64,000 bases of DNA. Origin: Flavobacterium sp. HBTb2-11-1 (GTDB lineage Bacteria > Bacteroidota > Bacteroidia > Flavobacteriales > Flavobacteriaceae). This document shows positions 35,453 to 43,679 of the stretch, in pieces. The stretch is taken from assembly GCF_009826975.1 (NCBI RefSeq), contig NZ_WUMO01000013.1, positions 1 to 64,000 of the forward strand, in the 5' to 3' direction. Both the position numbers and the translations under genes were made by a program. Numbering within the stretch: the stretch's first letter is position 1; the number at the start of each line of letters is the position of its first letter. The notes under the pieces were generated by a model, which searched no databases, was not told the origin of the DNA, and worked only from the letters and a program-made list of their open reading frames with translations.

Positions 35453-36118
35453 TTATTTGTATTCGTGAATTACATCTTCAATCACATCTTCAATTGTTGG
35501 CTGATCTGCGACGATGATATTCTTTGTGATTTTTGATAAAGCTTCTGCGGTCGTATCACCAATGCAGAAACAGATTTGTTTATTGATGGTATTCTGTTTC
35601 AGATAACTTTTAACTCCAGACGGACTAAAAAACAAAATCGCTTCAGGGTTTGCTTTTATTTTCTGAGGTTGCAACGTCGTTTCGTAAACCTGAATTTCAT
35701 TGAATTTAATTCCGTTTTCCTTTAAAGCTTCTGGCAAAGTGTCTCTTCTCAAATTTCCGCTGAAAAAAGTATAGCTTTCATTACCATAAATCAAAGTGAT
35801 AATTTCTGCTAAATCGGAAGCATAACCTGTGTAGGCAATAACATTGAAGCCGTTTTCTTCTAAAAGACTTTTGGTTTTAAGACCAACGCAATACACATTT
35901 TTCTTTTTCAGTTCTTCTGATTTTGGATCAGATAAGACACTATGAACAGCGTTTTGGCTTGTAAAAATAAGGCTCTCGTTGAGGTCTTTTAATTCGAAAG
36001 GTTTGTTTTCGATTTTGATGAAATCAGCTTCGACTAACTCGACGCCATATTTCATGAGCTCTTGTTTATGAAGAGGAGATAATATTTTAGTAGATAGTAT
36101 CTGAATTGGATTTGCCAT
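35453..36118 (-). CDS. hemD: Uroporphyrinogen-III synthase
   Basis: A 221-residue HemD-type two-domain protein that cyclises hydroxymethylbilane with D-ring inversion. Sequence conservation in this family is weak. Support comes from FTSQNAVHSVL, the YCVGLKT and FFSPSGVKSYL blocks, and above all from position: it overlaps hemC by one base and precedes hemE. Confidence 0.92.
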   Translation of the reverse strand: MANPIQILSTKILSPLHKQELMKYGVELVEADFIKIENKPFELKDLNESLIFTSQNAVHSVLSDPKSEELKKKNVYCVGLKTKSLLEENGFNVIAYTGYASDLAEIITLIYGNESYTFFSGNLRRDTLPEALKENGIKFNEIQVYETTLQPQKIKANPEAILFFSPSGVKSYLKQNTINKQICFCIGDTTAEALSKITKNIIVADQPTIEDVIEDVIHEYK

Positions 36119-37041
36119 TATTTCTTCAGAGATTCTTTAATTTTCTGCATCAATTCTGTTCCGCCATTATTCAAAATCTCCTGAGCAGAGTTGAAACCTA
36201 GTTTTTTCCATTCTGAAATGTCAACTGTTTTATCGATTTCCAGTTTTTGTTTGCCATCAATAGAAAGCAAAACGCCTTGAAAATGTAAAGTGTCTTCGTC
36301 TTCATTATAGGTAACCAAAGCTCCAATTGGCGCTGTACATCCGCCTTCAAGCGTTCTTAAAAACTGACGTTCGATATAAGTGCAAATTTCAGTTTCAATA
36401 TCATTTAATTGAGAAAGTGCATCTAAAGTATAATTGTCATTTTCCATTGCTACAACTAACATTGCACCTTGAGCTGGTGCCGGAATCATCCAATCTAAAT
36501 TGATGTAATTTTCAGGTTTTAAGTTAATGCGCTCCAAACCTGCAGCGGCAAAAACAGCTCCGTCCCAATTATTATCTTGTAGTTTTTGCATACGAGTGTT
36601 CACGTTTCCGCGCAAATCAACTACAGTATGATTTGGATATTTATTAAACCATTGTGCCTGGCGACGCAGACTTCCGGTTGCAATAGTGCTTGGATTTGAA
36701 AAATCAGGATTTCCTTTATGGACTAAAATATCTAAAACATTGGCTCTTGGCAAAACAGCACCTTGAACGATACCTTTAGGCAAGGCCGTTGGGACGTCTT
36801 TCATAGAATGCACCGCAATATCAATATCGCCATTGATCATGGCAATGTCTAAAGTTTTAGTGAAAATTCCAGTGATTCCTAATTCGTAAAGCGGTTTGTC
36901 CAGAATAATATCACCTTGAGATTTCACCGCCACAATTGAGGTTTTATAACCCAAATCGTTTAGTTTTTTCTCTACAGTGTGTGCCTGCCAAAGTGCTAAT
37001 TCGCTATCACGCGTTCCTATTCTGATTGTTTTTTCAGCCAT
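36118..37041 (-). CDS. hemC: Hydroxymethylbilane synthase (porphobilinogen deaminase)
   Basis: A 307-residue enzyme joining four porphobilinogens into hydroxymethylbilane. The dipyrromethane cofactor is attached to C235 (LEGGCTAPIGA). The catalytic Asp lies in HSMKDVPTALP (D82), and the arginine-rich substrate region includes TGSLRRQAQ and DLRGNVNTR. The 191-nt gap to hemA carries duplicated AT-rich repeats. Confidence 0.98.
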   Translation of the reverse strand: MAEKTIRIGTRDSELALWQAHTVEKKLNDLGYKTSIVAVKSQGDIILDKPLYELGITGIFTKTLDIAMINGDIDIAVHSMKDVPTALPKGIVQGAVLPRANVLDILVHKGNPDFSNPSTIATGSLRRQAQWFNKYPNHTVVDLRGNVNTRMQKLQDNNWDGAVFAAAGLERINLKPENYINLDWMIPAPAQGAMLVVAMENDNYTLDALSQLNDIETEICTYIERQFLRTLEGGCTAPIGALVTYNEDEDTLHFQGVLLSIDGKQKLEIDKTVDISEWKKLGFNSAQEILNNGGTELMQKIKESLKK

Positions 37042-37049
37042 GTTTTGTT

Positions 37050-37225
37050 TTTTGAACCATATAAGTTATATAAGTGAATTTAAGTAGTTTGTGGTAAAAC
37101 ATACTTGTTAATCAGGCTAATATAACTTGTTTTTTATTTTTGAACGATATAAGTTATATAAGTAATTTAAGCGGTTAGGTAAAACACAGTTTTTAAATGA
37201 ACTTATATAACTTATATGGTTTAAA
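37050..37225. repeat. Duplicated AT-rich word repeat in the hemA-hemC gap
   Basis: TTTTGAACCATATAAGTTATATAAGT... (37050-37103) recurs as TTTTGAACGATATAAGTTATATAAGT... (37138-37188), including a shared GTAAAACAYA end. An inverted copy of the core (AACTTATATAACTTATATGGTT) lies at 37200-37221. Direct plus inverted copies could fold into alternative hairpins between the two genes. Confidence 0.75.
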
Positions 37226-37232
37226 TCTTAAA

Positions 37233-38483
37233 CTAAGATGCTTTTATTTTGAAGACTTTTTCGATCCATTCGATGCTTTCATCTACCATCGTGTCGTCGT
37301 CTTTTAAATGATTTGCGAAATGAGTAGTGATTTTCTGAATGATTCGGTTACTTATGATTTCAGCTTGCGCTTCATTAAAATCGGCGATTTTTTTGCTTTG
37401 AAAATCCAATTCCGAAACTTTAATCGCATTTAATTTTTCTTTTAATGCATTAATCGTTGGAGCAAATTTTCTTCCTTTCATCCAAGTCACAAATTCTTCT
37501 TTGATTTCTTCGATGATCGCTTCAGCCGCCGGAATGTGTAATTTTCTGTTTTCTAATGTTTCATCTGTCAATTGAGACAAATAATCCATATGAATTAAAG
37601 TTACGCCTTCTAATTCCTCCACATTTTCATCAACGTTTTTCGGAATAGATAAATCCAAAATCAACAAAGGTTTTTTCAGATTCAAGATTGCTTTGTCTAC
37701 CGTTGGGTTTTGCGCGCCAGTTGCAACAACTACAACATCAGCTTTTTGAAGTTCTAAATGTAATTCAGAGTAATCTTTAACAATCAAATTTAATTTTCCT
37801 GCTAATTTCTCTGCTTTATCTTTAGTACGGTTTATTAAAGTGATATGCTCATTTTTAGTATGTTTTACTAAATTCTCGCAGGTATTTCTTCCAATTTTTC
37901 CAGTTCCGAAAAGTAGAATGTTTTTATTGCTGATATCTTCTACATTTTTAAGAATGTATTGTACCGATGCAAAAGAAACCGAAGTAGCGCCAGAGCTGAT
38001 CTCCGTTTCGTTTTTAATTCTTTTGCTCGCCTGAATAACCGCATTAACCAGTCTTTCCATAAAAGCATTGGCTAATCCCATTGATTTTGAATGCGTAAAA
38101 CTGGTCTTTATTTGAGATATAATTTCGAAATCGCCTAGAATCTGACTGTCTAAACCAGTTCCAACACGAAAGATGTGATTAATCGCTTCTTGATTTTTAT
38201 AAACGAAACCCACTTTTTGAAAAGCATCAACAGAACCATTGCTGTTGTCGCAGATAAGTTTTATTAATTGAAATGGATGTTCAGCAAAACCGTAGATTTC
38301 GGTTCTGTTGCAAGTTGAAGTAACTATTAAACTTTCTATTCCTTCGTTTTTAGCTTGTTCCAGCAATCGCGTCTTTGCAACGGCATCCAAACTAAATTGA
38401 CCTCTGACCTCAGCATCAGCTTTTTTATAACTCAGACCAACTGAGTAAAAATAAAGGTGTTTCGGTACGTTATTGTTTTCCAT
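37233..38483 (-). CDS. hemA: Glutamyl-tRNA reductase
   Basis: A 416-residue enzyme that reduces glutamyl-tRNA to glutamate-1-semialdehyde, the first committed step of C5-pathway heme synthesis. The catalytic cysteine is C58 in TSTCNRTEIY. The family core GLDSQILGDFEIISQIK and the NADPH domain LLFGTGKIGRNTCENL follow, with a C-terminal dimerisation helix. I chose ATG 38483 because the upstream in-frame TTG at 38510 lies within the -7 element. HemL, the next enzyme, is not in the window. Confidence 0.96.
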   Translation of the reverse strand: MENNNVPKHLYFYSVGLSYKKADAEVRGQFSLDAVAKTRLLEQAKNEGIESLIVTSTCNRTEIYGFAEHPFQLIKLICDNSNGSVDAFQKVGFVYKNQEAINHIFRVGTGLDSQILGDFEIISQIKTSFTHSKSMGLANAFMERLVNAVIQASKRIKNETEISSGATSVSFASVQYILKNVEDISNKNILLFGTGKIGRNTCENLVKHTKNEHITLINRTKDKAEKLAGKLNLIVKDYSELHLELQKADVVVVATGAQNPTVDKAILNLKKPLLILDLSIPKNVDENVEELEGVTLIHMDYLSQLTDETLENRKLHIPAAEAIIEEIKEEFVTWMKGRKFAPTINALKEKLNAIKVSELDFQSKKIADFNEAQAEIISNRIIQKITTHFANHLKDDDTMVDESIEWIEKVFKIKAS

Positions 38484-38507
38484 AAATTCACTTTCATAAA
38501 AGTGCAA

Positions 38508-38515
38508 CAAAATTA
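38508..38515 (-). promoter_or_regulatory. -7 element for hemA
   Basis: The minus strand reads TAATTTTG, 24 nt before the hemA ATG. It covers the alternative upstream start. The remaining ~280 nt of this gap hold a terminator at 38796 and nothing else I could identify. Confidence 0.5.
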
Positions 38516-38795
38516 TTACTATACCATCGATAAAAATAACGCTAAAAGTACTTTTTATGTCGCTGTATGTTTTTTTGGTTCTAAACTTGTCTTTTTATTT
38601 AGAAATCAGCACTTTTATAGCAAAATCAAGTCGTTTGAAATGTTTTGTTTAGAGTCATTCTAAATAAATAGAAGCAAATGGATAAAATTTGTTTGAAAAA
38701 AAATATCGCTAAGGGTTCAAAAATTGATGCACGAATTTTTTCAAATTCTTGACGATCTGAATGGCGTTATTTTCGTAGTAAAAAAGGATTGAATA

Positions 38796-38830
38796 AAAAG
38801 CGCTATCTTAAAATTTAACATAGCGCTTTT
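38796..38830 (-). terminator. Intrinsic terminator after the globin-like gene
   Basis: AAAAGCGCTAT pairs with ATAGCGCTTTT across a 13-nt loop, with T-rich sequence following on the minus strand. Confidence 0.8.
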
Positions 38831-38839
38831 GGAAGGAAA

Positions 38840-39427
38840 TTATTTTTGAACAATTGGAGTTCTTAATGACTCCAAAACAGCAACGATGTCTGTATAAAGT
38901 TCTGTATTAGAGGCAACTCCATTTGCATTTGCGGCAGCACCAACATAGCCTTCAAACTTTGTATAATCTGCATTGCTAGATTTAGTTCCCATTCTTGGGT
39001 TTCTTGCAGGATCATGTGCAGCCGACATGCTTAAACCTGAATACGTGTTTACGGCATTTTTTCCTCCTGTATTAAAAGAGAAGAAATCAGTAAGATTATC
39101 TGATAATTTAGCAATATTGGTAGCTTGTGTGCTTCCTGTTTCTGCCAGAAGAGGAGCGAAATGAGCCTGTAGATTACCTGAAGCATTAGACTGGATATCT
39201 GCTACAATTAATCCTATAGTAGAATTTACAACTTTACGAAAGCTTAAACGGCCCTTTTCAATCATCTGTCCTGAATTATCTGGATCAGAAACCATAACAG
39301 AACCCCCTAATCTCTCATAGATAGTTGGTTTTTCTGCGGGAGTTTTATCATCGTCGTTGCTGCAGGAAGTTAATGAGGCCGATGCAATAATTAATGCGCC
39401 AAGTGTAATTTTAGAAAAATTTCTCAT
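38840..39427 (-). CDS. Globin-like lipoprotein (group 1 truncated hemoglobin type)
   Basis: A 195-residue predicted lipoprotein (LTSC, Cys22). After a short linker it shows features of a group 1 truncated hemoglobin: the opening IYERLGG (37-42), a VVNSTIGLIVADIQSN helix, LTDFFSFNTGG, and YSGLSMSAAHDP. In that last block H138 falls where the proximal heme His of cyanobacterial GlbN lies (the MREAH motif). Export and lipid anchoring are unusual for a globin. It follows the 39444-39878 gene after 16 nt and is ended by a terminator. Heme binding is inferred from the motif only. Confidence 0.7.
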   Translation of the reverse strand: MRNFSKITLGALIIASASLTSCSNDDDKTPAEKPTIYERLGGSVMVSDPDNSGQMIEKGRLSFRKVVNSTIGLIVADIQSNASGNLQAHFAPLLAETGSTQATNIAKLSDNLTDFFSFNTGGKNAVNTYSGLSMSAAHDPARNPRMGTKSSNADYTKFEGYVGAAANANGVASNTELYTDIVAVLESLRTPIVQK

Positions 39428-39443
39428 AATAAATATTTAAAGG

Positions 39444-39878
39444 TTAATTAAAAAACTGATTAATTTTTTTTGACAATTTGTAACTGTAGCTATTTTGATT
39501 TACGGGACAAACTTCCTTGTTTGCCAAGCCAGCAGGCAAAATGTAACGTTGAGCATCGTAATTGCCTTTGCTCATTAATTCGTCATATACTTTTTTGGAA
39601 TTAGTAATCTTATTGTTGTGAAAGTAGACAACTACATTTCTCTTTACGATAATCGAATCGGAGGTTAATCCCTTTATGGATCTTAAATCTGTGCAAATCT
39701 TTTTCGCGTAGGCAGAATCTATGTTTTCTTTAAAATCAATCCTGCTTACCTGAAGATTTGGACTTTCATAAACGGCTGGTTTTGCTGTAATAATGTGGAA
39801 CACTAAAATGGCAAAAAACAATACACCTGTTATTGCAACTGTCCGAAGTCCCCTTTTTACTATTTTGTTAATTTTCAT
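39444..39878 (-). CDS. Membrane-anchored HMA-like protein
   Basis: A 144-residue protein with one N-terminal transmembrane helix (about 12-32) and an exported domain. Its beta-alpha-beta pattern (VSRIDFKENIDSAYAKKICTDLRSIKG ... VVVYFHN ... KKVYDELMSKGNY) resembles a heavy-metal-associated fold without the CxxC motif. Two cysteines remain, one in KKICTDL and one in NKEVCPV. It is cotranscribed with the globin-like lipoprotein. Not firmly assigned to a family. Confidence 0.6.
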   Translation of the reverse strand: MKINKIVKRGLRTVAITGVLFFAILVFHIITAKPAVYESPNLQVSRIDFKENIDSAYAKKICTDLRSIKGLTSDSIIVKRNVVVYFHNNKITNSKKVYDELMSKGNYDAQRYILPAGLANKEVCPVNQNSYSYKLSKKINQFFN

Positions 39879-40235
39879 AAAAGCTCTTATTTATTTGTTG
39901 ATTTAGTTTTTTAAGAATCATTTACGGGAGGTTTTTATAATTGGTTTTATCAAACAGTATTAAATCTTCAATTTAGAATAGTTATAAATACTGTAAGAAA
40001 TAATTTATGTTTGCTTTTAATAAGAAGTGGGTTGAAAATCAGTAAATTACCATTTTTTAAGCTAAATGTCATGTTTACAGCTTGTGAAGAAAATTGAACA
40101 CAAAATGAAGGAAAAGACTTTGAAAGAATAAAGAAATTATAAATTTGGAAGCAAGTAAACGATAAACCCATCAAAAAGATTTAATTTTGGAAACGCAAAT
40201 TATCGTTTCAATAAAATCATGAATAAGTAATCACA
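39879..40235. other. 357-nt divergent gap, AraC side has a -7 element
   Basis: The gap lies between the HMA-like gene (minus) and the AraC-type gene (plus). TAATTTTG at 40182-40189 fits a -7 element for the AraC gene. I see no clear promoter for the minus-strand side, no RNA gene and no repeat. Confidence 0.45.
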
Positions 40236-41102
40236 ATGGAGGAAGAAATAAAAATTGAAGATGACTTTACGCTAATTAGGTTTCAGAACGATAGTTCAGA
40301 GCCTTTTTATGCGCAGCATGAAATCGGTACGGGACTGATTCAGTTTCACTTCGGAATAAAAGGAAATGCCAAATTCTTATTCAATCAGGGCAATTATGCT
40401 TTGGAACTAAAAGAAGAAAAATCACTTCTTTTGTATAATCCGCAGAAAGAATTACCGCTGAATTTAGAATTGGCTCCAAATTCTTGGGTGATTTCGGTAA
40501 TTGTTTCCATCAAGAAATTTCACGCCTTATTTTCTGCTGAAGCCGATTATATTACCTTTTTAAGTCCCGACAATAAGGATAAAAAATATTATAACGAAGG
40601 GAATATCAGCCCGTCAATGGCGATTGTATTGAGTCAGCTGTTTCATTACAATCTTCATCCATCCATAAAAAATCTTTATTATAAAGGAAAGGGATACGAG
40701 TTGCTGAGTTTGTATTTCAACAGAACTGAAGATCCAAATGCAGAACAGTGTCCGTTTCTGATTGATGAGGAAAATGTCCTGAAAATCCGAAAAGCAAAAG
40801 AAATCGTAATTGCTAATATGGCAGAGCCACCGGGGTTGCAAGAATTGGCTGACGAAATTGGTCTGAATTTGAAAAAACTCAAAATGGGTTTCAAACAAAT
40901 TTACGGCGATACGGTTTATGGTTTTCTTTTTGATTACAAAATGGATTTCGCTCGAAAACTATTAGACAGCGGTTCTTATAATGTAAATGAAGTGGGATTG
41001 AAAATTGGTTACAGCACGGGAAGTCATTTTATAGCGGCATTTAAAAAGAAATTCGGAACAACACCCAAAAAATATTTGATGTCGATTAATGCAAATGTTT
41101 AA
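40236..41102 (+). CDS. AraC family transcriptional regulator (PchR-like)
   Basis: A 288-residue regulator with an N-terminal ~170-residue sensing region and a C-terminal AraC double helix-turn-helix (about 185-285). The latter has AKEIVIANMAEPPGLQELADEIGLNLKKLKMGFKQ, then GLKIGYSTGSHFIAAFKKKFGTTPKKY. The layout resembles PchR-type AraC regulators, which often control iron or siderophore genes. It lies between the globin-like pair and hemH, so control of heme or iron genes is plausible, though inferred only from position. Confidence 0.88.
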   Translation: MEEEIKIEDDFTLIRFQNDSSEPFYAQHEIGTGLIQFHFGIKGNAKFLFNQGNYALELKEEKSLLLYNPQKELPLNLELAPNSWVISVIVSIKKFHALFSAEADYITFLSPDNKDKKYYNEGNISPSMAIVLSQLFHYNLHPSIKNLYYKGKGYELLSLYFNRTEDPNAEQCPFLIDEENVLKIRKAKEIVIANMAEPPGLQELADEIGLNLKKLKMGFKQIYGDTVYGFLFDYKMDFARKLLDSGSYNVNEVGLKIGYSTGSHFIAAFKKKFGTTPKKYLMSINANV

Positions 41103-41109
41103 AAATTTT

Positions 41110-41215
41110 TTTCGCCACGACCCGAGCGATAGCGAACTGGCGAAGCAATTCACGAATTTAATTTGCGAACATCTGCTTTAATCTGTGAAATCTGCGTGAA
41201 AAAATTTCTCGAATT
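41110..41215. repeat. Word-like repeat (cgccacgaccc ... cacgaattt ... tctgtgaaatctgcgtg)
   Basis: The 262-nt gap before hemH begins with an array of cacgaatt / atctgcttt / atctgtgaaatctgcgtgaaa words related to those at 43501-43675 and 53916-54055. A -7-like TACTTTTG for hemH lies at 41289-41296. Confidence 0.5.
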
Positions 41216-41288
41216 AGTCAATCAATTTTGAATATTCTACAATAATTAAAAAGTAATAATTATCATATTTCGAATAAAGTACAGCATT

Positions 41289-41296
41289 TACTTTTG
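41289..41296 (+). promoter_or_regulatory. -7 element for hemH
   Basis: TACTTTTG, 68 nt upstream of the hemH ATG. No -33 TTG is evident. Confidence 0.4.
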
Positions 41297-41364
41297 CCGA
41301 AATTTTTAAAAACAAATAAAAAGCTTAAAGCCTAGAGCTTAAAGCCTAAAGCAAAAAATACATA

Positions 41365-42378
41365 ATGAAAGGCGTATTATTAGTAAACTTAGGTTCTCCA
41401 GACAGTCCAACTCCAAAAGATGTAAAACCTTATTTAGATGAATTTTTAATGGATAAATACGTGATCGACGTTCCGTATTTATTGAGAGCATTATTAGTTC
41501 GTGGGATTATTTTAAGAAAAAGGCCAGAAGAATCGGCACATGCTTATTCAAAAATCTGGTGGGAAGAAGGTTCTCCATTAGTGGTTCTTTCAGAAAGAAT
41601 GCAGCAAAAAGTACAGCCTTTAGTAAATGTCCCAGTTTCGCTAGCAATGCGTTATGGAAGCATGACAATTGAAAAAGGGCTTCAAGAATTGAGTGATAAA
41701 GGAGTTACAGACGTATTGCTTTTTCCATTATATCCGCAATATGCAATGGCTTCAACTTTAACTATTTTAGTTAAGGCAGAAGAGATTCGCAAGAAAAAAT
41801 TCCCTCACATGAAATTTACAGATGTTCCGGCATTTTACAACAAACCGGATTACATCAAAAACTTAGCAGATTCTATTCAGAAACATTTAGTTGGATTTGA
41901 ATACGATCATTTATTGTTTTCATATCACGGAATCCCAGAGCGCCATATTCGTAAAACCGATGTGACAAAATCTCATTGCAAAATTGACGGTTCATGCTGT
42001 AACACGCCATCGCCGGCACATGAATTCTGTTACCGTCACCAATGTTATGAAACTACAAGACAAGTGGTTAAGTTATTAGGACTTCCAGAAGATAAATACA
42101 GTTTAACTTTTCAATCTCGTTTAGCGGGCGATAAATGGTTAGAACCTTACACGGATGTTGAAATCGATAACATGCCAGCAAAAGGAATCAAAAAATTAGC
42201 AGTTGTAACGCCAGCTTTCGTTTCAGATTGTTTAGAAACTTTAGAGGAAATCGCAATGCGTGCCAAAGAAGATTTTGAAGCAAATGGAGGTGAAGAGTTC
42301 TTAGCAATTCCATGTTTGAATGATGACGAAGAATGGTGTCAGACGGTTGCTAACTGGATTAATGATTGGGCTAAATAA
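41365..42378 (+). CDS. hemH: Ferrochelatase
   Basis: A 337-residue enzyme inserting Fe(II) into protoporphyrin IX. The family opening VLLVNLGSPDSPTPKDV, the catalytic H188 in SYHGIPERH, and the acidic helix FVSDCLETLEEIAM with its metal-site glutamate are visible. An internal Cys-rich segment (C205, C211, C212, C222, C227) follows the SYHGIPERH block. It matches the type of ferrochelatase that holds a [2Fe-2S] cluster by an internal four-Cys segment; cluster binding is inference. It is followed by a lipoprotein gene and hemJ. Confidence 0.97.
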   Translation: MKGVLLVNLGSPDSPTPKDVKPYLDEFLMDKYVIDVPYLLRALLVRGIILRKRPEESAHAYSKIWWEEGSPLVVLSERMQQKVQPLVNVPVSLAMRYGSMTIEKGLQELSDKGVTDVLLFPLYPQYAMASTLTILVKAEEIRKKKFPHMKFTDVPAFYNKPDYIKNLADSIQKHLVGFEYDHLLFSYHGIPERHIRKTDVTKSHCKIDGSCCNTPSPAHEFCYRHQCYETTRQVVKLLGLPEDKYSLTFQSRLAGDKWLEPYTDVEIDNMPAKGIKKLAVVTPAFVSDCLETLEEIAMRAKEDFEANGGEEFLAIPCLNDDEEWCQTVANWINDWAK

Positions 42379-42384
42379 TATTAG

Positions 42385-42951
42385 ATGAATAAATTAAGAA
42401 GCATTTTCGTTATATTTTTTGTTTTGATAACGCTTTCAGGTTGTAAAAAAAGCAACTCTGTAGTAGATTTTTACGATAAAACATTTGATTGGAAGATTTC
42501 TGTTCCCGATGATTATGAAAAAGTAGATTTAAAGGATAAAGCAGACATTAAAGGAGATATGGCCTTAGCGAAAAAGAACCATACAATTGTTGTTTTTAAG
42601 AAAGATGAAGCCAATTATTTTACGGTAAATTATGATGATTTTTTTGGAAGCGATACTCGGTCTCTTGATCTCAATATGAGATTAAAGGATTTTCTAATTT
42701 TAAAGGATATTGGTAAAATTTATCCAAAGGGAAAAATGGGAGATTACTCGGTAAGTACTGAAAATATTTCAGGTTTGCCGTTTAGAAAAGCTAAAATAGA
42801 AATCACTGAAGGAGAGAAAAAAATAGTATCGGTAGTGATTTTTTCTCGAGGATTTAATGATAAAATCTTTGTAAATTCGATAATTTACGAAGATGAAGAT
42901 GCTGGCAAAGAAATGATTGATCTTTTTAAAAAATCTACATTTAAGAAGTAA
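42385..42951 (+). CDS. Hypothetical lipoprotein between hemH and hemJ
   Basis: A 188-residue lipoprotein (LITLSGC, Cys20) with a mixed alpha/beta body (FDWKISVPDDYEKVDLKDKA near the start). Its start lies 6 nt after hemH and its stop overlaps the hemJ ATG by one base, so it is locked into the hemH-hemJ unit. No family recognised; an envelope role is likely but its link to heme is only positional. Confidence 0.78.
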   Translation: MNKLRSIFVIFFVLITLSGCKKSNSVVDFYDKTFDWKISVPDDYEKVDLKDKADIKGDMALAKKNHTIVVFKKDEANYFTVNYDDFFGSDTRSLDLNMRLKDFLILKDIGKIYPKGKMGDYSVSTENISGLPFRKAKIEITEGEKKIVSVVIFSRGFNDKIFVNSIIYEDEDAGKEMIDLFKKSTFKK

Positions 42952-43499
42952 TGGAATACTATAACTATCTAAAATCACTACATCTTATATTTGTAATAAC
43001 TTGGTTTGCAGGTCTATTTTATATTGTGCGTTTGTTTGTGTACCAAATTGAAGCTAGTGAAAAACCATCTCCTGAAAAAGAGATTCTGCAGGCGCAATAC
43101 AAAATTATGGCCTATCGTTTGTGGTACATTATTACATGGCCATCGGCAGTTTTGGCAAGTATCTTTGCTTTTTGGATGCTGTTTTTTACACAGGCAGGAC
43201 ATGTTTGGCTTACCCAATCTTGGATGCACGTAAAATTATGTTTCGTTTTCCTTTTGTATTTATATCACGGAAAATGCCATCAGATTTTTAAGCAATTACA
43301 GAGAGATGAGGTAAAATATTCGAATAATTTTATGCGTTTATGGAACGAAGGCGCAACGATTATTTTGTTTGCGGTCGTATTTTTAGTAGTTTTAAAAAGT
43401 GCCATCAACTGGATTTTCGGCGTAATCGGAATTATTTTATTCTCGGTTTTAATTATGCTGGGATTCAGATTTTACAAGCGAATTCGAGAAAAAAAATAA
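42951..43499 (+). CDS. hemJ: Protoporphyrinogen IX oxidase, HemJ type
   Basis: A 182-residue integral membrane protein of the HemJ/UPF0093 family with four or five transmembrane helices. HemJ oxidises protoporphyrinogen IX to protoporphyrin IX. The conserved His near the N-terminus (H11 in KSLHLIFVITWFAGLFYIVRLFVY), the MAYRLWYIITWPS block and WMHVKLCFVFLLYLYH are characteristic. No HemG or HemY is seen in the window, so HemJ probably supplies this step. It overlaps the preceding lipoprotein gene by one base. Confidence 0.92.
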   Translation: MEYYNYLKSLHLIFVITWFAGLFYIVRLFVYQIEASEKPSPEKEILQAQYKIMAYRLWYIITWPSAVLASIFAFWMLFFTQAGHVWLTQSWMHVKLCFVFLLYLYHGKCHQIFKQLQRDEVKYSNNFMRLWNEGATIILFAVVFLVVLKSAINWIFGVIGIILFSVLIMLGFRFYKRIREKK

Positions 43500-43500
43500 A

Positions 43501-43675
43501 AAGGTTGCCACAAATTACACGAATTAGCACGAATTTATTTTTATAGTTTTTGCCACAGATTAAAAAGATTAATGGGATTATACACAAAGTTCAAAAATCA
43601 TTGAAATCCTTTTAATCTGTGGCAAAAAAAAAAAGAATTAGCGTAAATTCGTGCAATTCGTGGCGAAAAAACAAA
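43501..43675. repeat. Word-like inverted repeat after hemJ
   Basis: ttgccacaaattacacgaattagcacgaattt and ccacagattaaaaagatta on one side answer aatccttttaatctgtggcaa and cgtaaattcgtgcaattcgtggcg on the other, giving a long imperfect inverted repeat. It fills the 180-nt gap between hemJ and the kinase gene. Confidence 0.65.
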
Positions 43676-43679
43676 ATAA

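Noticed and set aside
38484..38510. Upstream in-frame start for hemA
   Set aside because: The -7 element TAATTTTG at 38508-38515 covers that codon, so it is likely not in the mRNA.
40614..40898. Minus-strand frames opposite the AraC-type gene
   Set aside because: They are antisense to the helix-turn-helix domain and of no recognisable composition.
43626..43638. A-run after hemJ as a phase-variation tract
   Set aside because: It is intergenic, inside a word-like repeat, and not in or next to a coding start where slippage would switch expression.
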